Shown: piece by piece, positions 5,040-8,197 of the stretch
How the letters are laid out: every line of letters starts with the position of its first letter
How positions within the stretch are numbered: the stretch's first letter is position 1
Source of the DNA: Zetaproteobacteria bacterium
GTDB taxonomy: Bacteria; Pseudomonadota; Zetaproteobacteria; Mariprofundales; Mariprofundaceae
DNA length: 8,197 nt
NCBI GenBank assembly: GCA_021545595.1
Contig: JAJRVG010000092.1
Location: 1-8,197, forward strand
Direction: 5' to 3'
Position numbers and translations under genes: made by a program
Notes under the pieces: generated by a model
Databases searched by the model: none
Seen by the model: only the letters and a program-made list of their open reading frames with translations
What the model was told of the DNA's origin: nothing

Positions 5040-6395
5040 ATGAGTGACTCCTCCACACCCTCAACTCAACAGACAGTAACAATTATCGGTGCAGGCCTTG
5101 CCGGTTCCGAGGCTGCATGGCAGCTCACACGGCGCGGGATTCGTGTGCGTTTGCATGAGATGCGCCCGAATAAAATGACCCCCGCCCACAACACCGGCAA
5201 CTGTGCCGAGCTTGTCTGCTCCAACACCTTCCGTGCCGATCATCTGGAAAATGCAGTGGGGCTGCTGCATGAAGAGATGCGGCGTATGAATTCGCTGATT
5301 ATGCGCTGTGGTGATGAGGCACGTATACCGGCAGGTACCGCACTGGCCGTGGATCGTGAACAGTTTTCCGGGCTTGTTACTTCGGCACTGAAGGGCGAAC
5401 CACTCATTGAGTTCATTGAAGGTGAAGTGGCCGAAATTCCGAAGGAGGGGCTGGTGTTAATCGCTTCCGGCCCACTCACATCCGATGCACTCTATGCTGA
5501 AATTCAGGCATTGACCGGTGAAGAACACCTGAGCTTCTTTGATGCCATTGCCCCTGTTATTGATGGTGAGAGTGTGAACATGGATATCGCATTCTGGAAA
5601 AACCGCTACGACAAAAATGTTGAAGAGGGTGAAGCAGGCGACTACCTCAACTGCCCGATGAATGAGGCACAGTACAAGGCCTTTATCAAAGAGCTGGTGG
5701 ATGCAGAGAAAGTGGCCTTCAAAGGTTTTGAAGAGATTCCATTTTTTGAAGGCTGTATGCCGATCGAGGAGATGGCGGAGCGGGGCGAAGATACCCCGCG
5801 CTTCGGCCCGATGAAGCCTGTTGGCCTCGATCACCCGAAAACAGGCGAACGCTATTATGCCGTGGTGCAACTGCGCCGCGATAATCGTATGGGGTCACTG
5901 TTAAACATGGTCGGTTTTCAGACCAAAATGACCTATGGCGAGCAGAAGCGCGTATTCACCATGATCCCAGGGCTGGAAGATGCCGAGTTCTTCCGCCTGG
6001 GAAGCCTGCACCGAAACACCTTTATCAAATCTCCCGCCCTGCTTGATGATACGCTGCGACTGAAAAAAGAGCCGCGCATTCTGTTTGCCGGTCAAATCAC
6101 CGGTGTGGAGGGTTATGTCGAGTCAGCCAGCATGGGACTGATGGCCGGGCGTTTCCTGGCGGCCATGGCGCAGGGCGAAGAGCCTGTTGCACCACCTGCC
6201 GATACCGCGCATGGCGCACTTCTCGGACATGTTTCCGGTACGCGTATTGAAGATTTTCAGCCGATGAATATCAATTTCGGCTTGCTTCCACCGGGCAGAA
6301 AGCGCGAGGGTAAACGCCGCTTTTCAAGGGCAGAACGGCGGCGCTCGGTTTCAGACCAGGCGCTGGAAACACTACAAAAATGGTTGGAGGAGTGA
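5040..6395 (+). CDS. trmFO: Methylenetetrahydrofolate--tRNA-(uracil(54)-C5)-methyltransferase, FAD/NADH-dependent
   Basis: TrmFO makes m5U54 (ribothymidine) in the T-loop of tRNA, using 5,10-methylenetetrahydrofolate as carbon donor and FADH2 as reductant in the cytoplasm. The 451-residue length is normal for the family. Residues 13-22 (VTIIGAGLAG) form the FAD-binding Rossmann motif with G17, G19 and G22, followed by E24 and HEMRP at 39-43. The signature NCAELVCSNTFRADH places C60 where the B. subtilis enzyme has Cys53. FEGCMPIEEMAERG carries C239, equivalent to Cys226. RYYAVVQLRRDN, FAGQITGVEGYVESA and PMNINFGLLPP are further family blocks. A TAG lies in frame 12 bases upstream, so ATG 5040 is the earliest possible start; the ribosome binding site is weak. 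It leads an apparent four-gene plus-strand operon. Confidence 0.96.
   Translation: MSDSSTPSTQQTVTIIGAGLAGSEAAWQLTRRGIRVRLHEMRPNKMTPAHNTGNCAELVCSNTFRADHLENAVGLLHEEMRRMNSLIMRCGDEARIPAGTALAVDREQFSGLVTSALKGEPLIEFIEGEVAEIPKEGLVLIASGPLTSDALYAEIQALTGEEHLSFFDAIAPVIDGESVNMDIAFWKNRYDKNVEEGEAGDYLNCPMNEAQYKAFIKELVDAEKVAFKGFEEIPFFEGCMPIEEMAERGEDTPRFGPMKPVGLDHPKTGERYYAVVQLRRDNRMGSLLNMVGFQTKMTYGEQKRVFTMIPGLEDAEFFRLGSLHRNTFIKSPALLDDTLRLKKEPRILFAGQITGVEGYVESASMGLMAGRFLAAMAQGEEPVAPPADTAHGALLGHVSGTRIEDFQPMNINFGLLPPGRKREGKRRFSRAERRRSVSDQALETLQKWLEE
6386..6392 (+). promoter_or_regulatory. Strong ribosome binding site GGAGGAG within the trmFO end
   Basis: GGAGGAG lies in the last codons of trmFO, 6 nt before the next ATG (6399). 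It supports that start and translation coupled to trmFO. Confidence 0.8.
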
Positions 6396-6398
6396 ATC

Positions 6399-6611
6399 AT
6401 GGCCTACAAAGAGTACAAAATAATCGAAGTATCAGAGGGTGCGCTCGGCACCATCTTTCTGGGCGCATCGGGCATGCCGATCAAACAGATGGAGATATCA
6501 CTTAATAAAGAGGCCACCGATGGCTGGCAGATGGTGTTCCAGGTGATTGAGAAAAAACGCCTCTGGCTATTCTGGTCGCGTGAAACCGTAATCATGACGC
6601 TGGGCCGCTAA
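6399..6611 (+). CDS. Small DUF4177-like protein
   Basis: This 70-residue soluble protein starts 3 nt after the trmFO stop behind a strong GGAGGAG site. The pattern begins EYKIIEVSEG. A helix follows around residues 30-42 (MEISLNKEATDGWQM), and then strands FQVIEKKRLWLFWSRETVIMTLGR. This resembles the DUF4177 layout, in which a YKVVE strand precedes a helix ending in xxGWE and then C-terminal strands. The E is replaced by Q here, so the match is only partial. No signal peptide or membrane segment is seen. Function is unknown. Tight placement between trmFO and a TM2 protein shows co-transcription but does not define a role. The coding call is confident because of the ribosome site and the packing; the family call is tentative. 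Confidence 0.75.
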   Translation: MAYKEYKIIEVSEGALGTIFLGASGMPIKQMEISLNKEATDGWQMVFQVIEKKRLWLFWSRETVIMTLGR

Positions 6612-6613
6612 CC

Positions 6614-6997
6614 GTGTTAAAACAGGGTGAAGTGGATGCCCGTGAGGAGGCGTTGCGACTGCTGGTTCGTGAGTTGCCGGATGAGAAACGGAAACTGTTC
6701 TACGAACGTGCCGAGAAAGCGTTGAAAGACCCCGATACCTTTGCGGTACTGAACTACCTCTTTATCGCAGGCCTTCACCACTTCTATCTCGGCCGCTGGC
6801 TTCGGGGCATGACTAATCTTCTGGTCTTCAGTGCCGGTATCTACCTGATGTATCTGGAGCAGTGGAGAAATGGCCTGATCGTCATTGGTATTATTACTGT
6901 ACTGGAGTTTTATGCACTGTTTCGCTCACAGATTATTGTGAAGCATTATAACAATAGAATTGCTGCTGATATTCTCGATGCCATTGAGAATTCTTAA
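6614..6997 (+). CDS. TM2-domain membrane protein
   Basis: This 127-residue predicted inner-membrane protein has a charged, helical N-terminal region (1-42, rich in Glu, Arg and Lys) before a TM2-type domain. That domain begins NYLFIAGLHHFYLGRWLRG (47-65), containing the characteristic G-x-H-x-F-Y-L-G motif (G53 to G60). Two further hydrophobic stretches lie at about 67-80 and 88-103, and the tail is polar. The usual Asp near the end of the second TM2 helix is not obvious. The start is GTG at 6614, 2 nt after the preceding stop and without a strong ribosome site, so coupled translation is likely; GTG 6632 is an alternative start. TM2 proteins have no single known function. The 3' end overlaps alternative upstream starts of the next gene. 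Confidence 0.82.
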   Translation: MLKQGEVDAREEALRLLVRELPDEKRKLFYERAEKALKDPDTFAVLNYLFIAGLHHFYLGRWLRGMTNLLVFSAGIYLMYLEQWRNGLIVIGIITVLEFYALFRSQIIVKHYNNRIAADILDAIENS

Positions 6998-7004
6998 CCG
7001 AACC

Positions 7005-7817
7005 ATGCGGCCCATTGCCGCCTCGCTGCTTGCGGCCATCTCTCTTTTTGCCTTCACAGCTATCAGCCATGCGAATGAGGTGGCCATATCAAAAAAAGAG
7101 GCCTCCCGTATTGGAGAGCTGATCTTTTATAATGAGTGTGCCGGAGATGTGGCCTGTTTGACATCATGGAACCCGGGTGAGGACTTTCCATCACTCGGAA
7201 TCGGGCATTTTATCTGGTATCCGGCAGGAAGCGTTGGCCCCTATAAAGAGAGCTTTCCTGAACTGATCCGGTTTATGGATGCAGACGGTGTTGATATTCC
7301 CGGTTGGCTGGAAGAGGCCATTAAAAGCGGTGCTCCCTGGCGCTCCCGTGATGATTTTCTGGGTGCGCAGGATTCTCAACAGATGCAGGAACTCAGATCC
7401 CTGCTGTCGCAAACCAGACCCGTACAGACAGAATTTATGATCAGGCGACTGCACCGTTCCCTGCCGCGTATGCTTGCCACCATCCCCTATTTGGAGCAGA
7501 AGCATATCCAGCAACAGTTTGAGCGCGTTGCTGCGGTTCCGATGGGTTACTATGCACTGGTGGATTATGTAAATTTTAAAGGTGAGGGGGCACACTCTAC
7601 TGAACGCTATCAGGGGCAGGGGTGGGGTTTGCTGCAGGTGCTTCAGCACATGCACACTCAGGAAGCTGGAGATCACGTGCTGACTGAGTTTGCAGACGCT
7701 GCATTGGCAGTCCTGACCCGGCGCATTGGACTTGCACCACCTGAGCGCCATGAAGAGCGCTGGCTAAACGGCTGGACAGCCCGGATCAACACCTATCGCC
7801 CCGGAGTCTCTCGCTAA
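7005..7817 (+). CDS. Secreted protein of unknown function with lysozyme-like motif
   Basis: This protein has 270 residues from ATG 7005. That start gives a clean Sec signal peptide: R2, a hydrophobic core at 4-20, and an S-H-A cleavage site after A23. ATG 6978 and TTG 6960 are in-frame alternatives overlapping the TM2 gene and would lengthen the N-region. The mature part contains IFYNECAGDVACLTSW with E44 and the cysteines C45 and C51, then PSLGIGHFIWYP (62-73). An acidic residue followed about 21 residues later by G-I-G-H recalls T4-type lysozymes (E11 and GIGH at 28-31). Other distinctive blocks are YALVDYVNFKGEG (D187 to G195) and RYQGQGWGLLQVL. RWLNGWTARINTY closes the protein. I believe this is a widespread but unnamed proteobacterial family; a periplasmic peptidoglycan-cleaving role is inference. 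It is the last gene of the trmFO operon. Confidence 0.82.
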   Translation: MRPIAASLLAAISLFAFTAISHANEVAISKKEASRIGELIFYNECAGDVACLTSWNPGEDFPSLGIGHFIWYPAGSVGPYKESFPELIRFMDADGVDIPGWLEEAIKSGAPWRSRDDFLGAQDSQQMQELRSLLSQTRPVQTEFMIRRLHRSLPRMLATIPYLEQKHIQQQFERVAAVPMGYYALVDYVNFKGEGAHSTERYQGQGWGLLQVLQHMHTQEAGDHVLTEFADAALAVLTRRIGLAPPERHEERWLNGWTARINTYRPGVSR

Positions 7818-8197
7818 GTAGCAGCCTCGCTGCTCCGATCAAGCTTCAGCTTCTCTTTTGCCCACGCCTGGGTAATACGCCGTCGATCTTCAAGTGCGGC
7901 TGACTCCAGCTGTTTCAGGGCGTCAACCTGATCAGCAATCGTTCTTGGAAGCCGGGAGAGCATTAACGAGACGACACTCTCTTTCACACTCCACTGCAGC
8001 TCATCTGCAACAGAGTGTATGATACGCTTCATCTCCCGGTCTGATGATGGCGGCAACATCACTGCCTGCTCCATCATCCGCATCCGGCTACCCAGCTCTG
8101 CCGGAGCAAGCGCATCATCCCCGCAACGCCAGGAGATCAACAGCGAACGATTCATCTCCCGGGCCCGTTCAATGAGATGGAAGAGTGCCAGACCACA
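7814..8197 (-). CDS. hda: Hda/DnaA-like AAA+ protein (5' partial)
   Basis: The last 127 residues of a DnaA-related protein are visible; the frame stays open to the window edge, so the start is outside. The sequence begins CGLALFHLIERAREMNRSLLIS, which matches the DnaA/Hda sensor-I region (LFHLFN...LLLS). After AELGSRMRM comes the four-helix lid part. The C-terminal stretch aligns without gaps to my recollection of E. coli Hda, up to AKEKLKL against VKEILKL. Hda binds the sliding clamp and stimulates ATP hydrolysis by DnaA, stopping re-initiation of replication. The arginine-rich DNA-binding domain IV of true DnaA is absent, which favours Hda. The residue at the sensor-II arginine position is Ala (codon 7934-7936). 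An ATG at 8153-8155 is internal, not the start. Its TAG overlaps the convergent gene's TAA. Confidence 0.75.
   Translation of the reverse strand, partial: CGLALFHLIERAREMNRSLLISWRCGDDALAPAELGSRMRMMEQAVMLPPSSDREMKRIIHSVADELQWSVKESVVSLMLSRLPRTIADQVDALKQLESAALEDRRRITQAWAKEKLKLDRSSEAAT

Noticed and set aside
4783..5082. 99-residue minus-strand open frame across the repeat region
   Set aside because: It covers palindromic repeat sequence and the trmFO start. The peptide has no domain-like pattern.
7191..7751. 186-residue minus-strand open frame opposite the lysozyme-like gene
   Set aside because: The plus strand encodes a signal peptide and structured motifs in operon context, and the antisense peptide has none.

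Overview
The window looks like chromosomal DNA of a Gram-negative proteobacterium of moderate GC content. The evidence is an outer-membrane-type lipoprotein, a YqaA-type membrane protein, an Ogt-type alkyltransferase and the C-terminus of an Hda/DnaA-like protein. The folate-dependent tRNA methylase TrmFO sits in the same window. TrmFO is absent from the best-known gammaproteobacteria, which use TrmA, so a less-studied lineage is likely; I cannot name the species from sequence alone. No tRNA, rRNA, CRISPR array, phage gene or intact transposase is seen.

Layout. Positions 1-1560 (minus) hold most of a CLC-type chloride channel/transporter with the start of a C-terminal CBS domain; its end lies off the left edge. 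An 80-bp divergent spacer with a C10 tract inside an inverted repeat separates it from an AEC-family permease (1641-2573, plus). After a spacer with a possible hairpin comes a glycine-zipper lipoprotein (2763-3575, plus). It converges on a YqaA-family membrane protein (3608-4018, minus), whose terminator hairpin overlaps its own stop codon. Only 18 bp away, divergently, starts an O6-alkylguanine-DNA alkyltransferase (4037-4492, plus), possibly on a leaderless mRNA.

The main non-coding stretch is 4493-5039. It contains a 331-bp segment bounded by 31-bp inverted repeats (29 of 31 matching), with REP-like palindromes nested inside. This looks like a MITE-like or composite intergenic repeat inserted just upstream of trmFO.

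Positions 5040-7817 (plus) look like one operon: trmFO, a 70-residue DUF4177-like protein, a TM2-domain membrane protein, and a secreted protein with lysozyme-like sequence hallmarks. Gaps are 2-7 bp. The last gene overlaps, stop to stop by 4 bp, a convergent Hda-like AAA+ gene that runs off the right edge.

Most genes are ordinary housekeeping or accessory functions. The points most worth a second look are the unusual ion-pathway residues of the CLC protein, the inverted-repeat element before trmFO, the uncharacterised secreted lysozyme-like protein, and the missing sensor-II arginine in the Hda-like protein. I see no clear evidence of a complete new multi-gene system.
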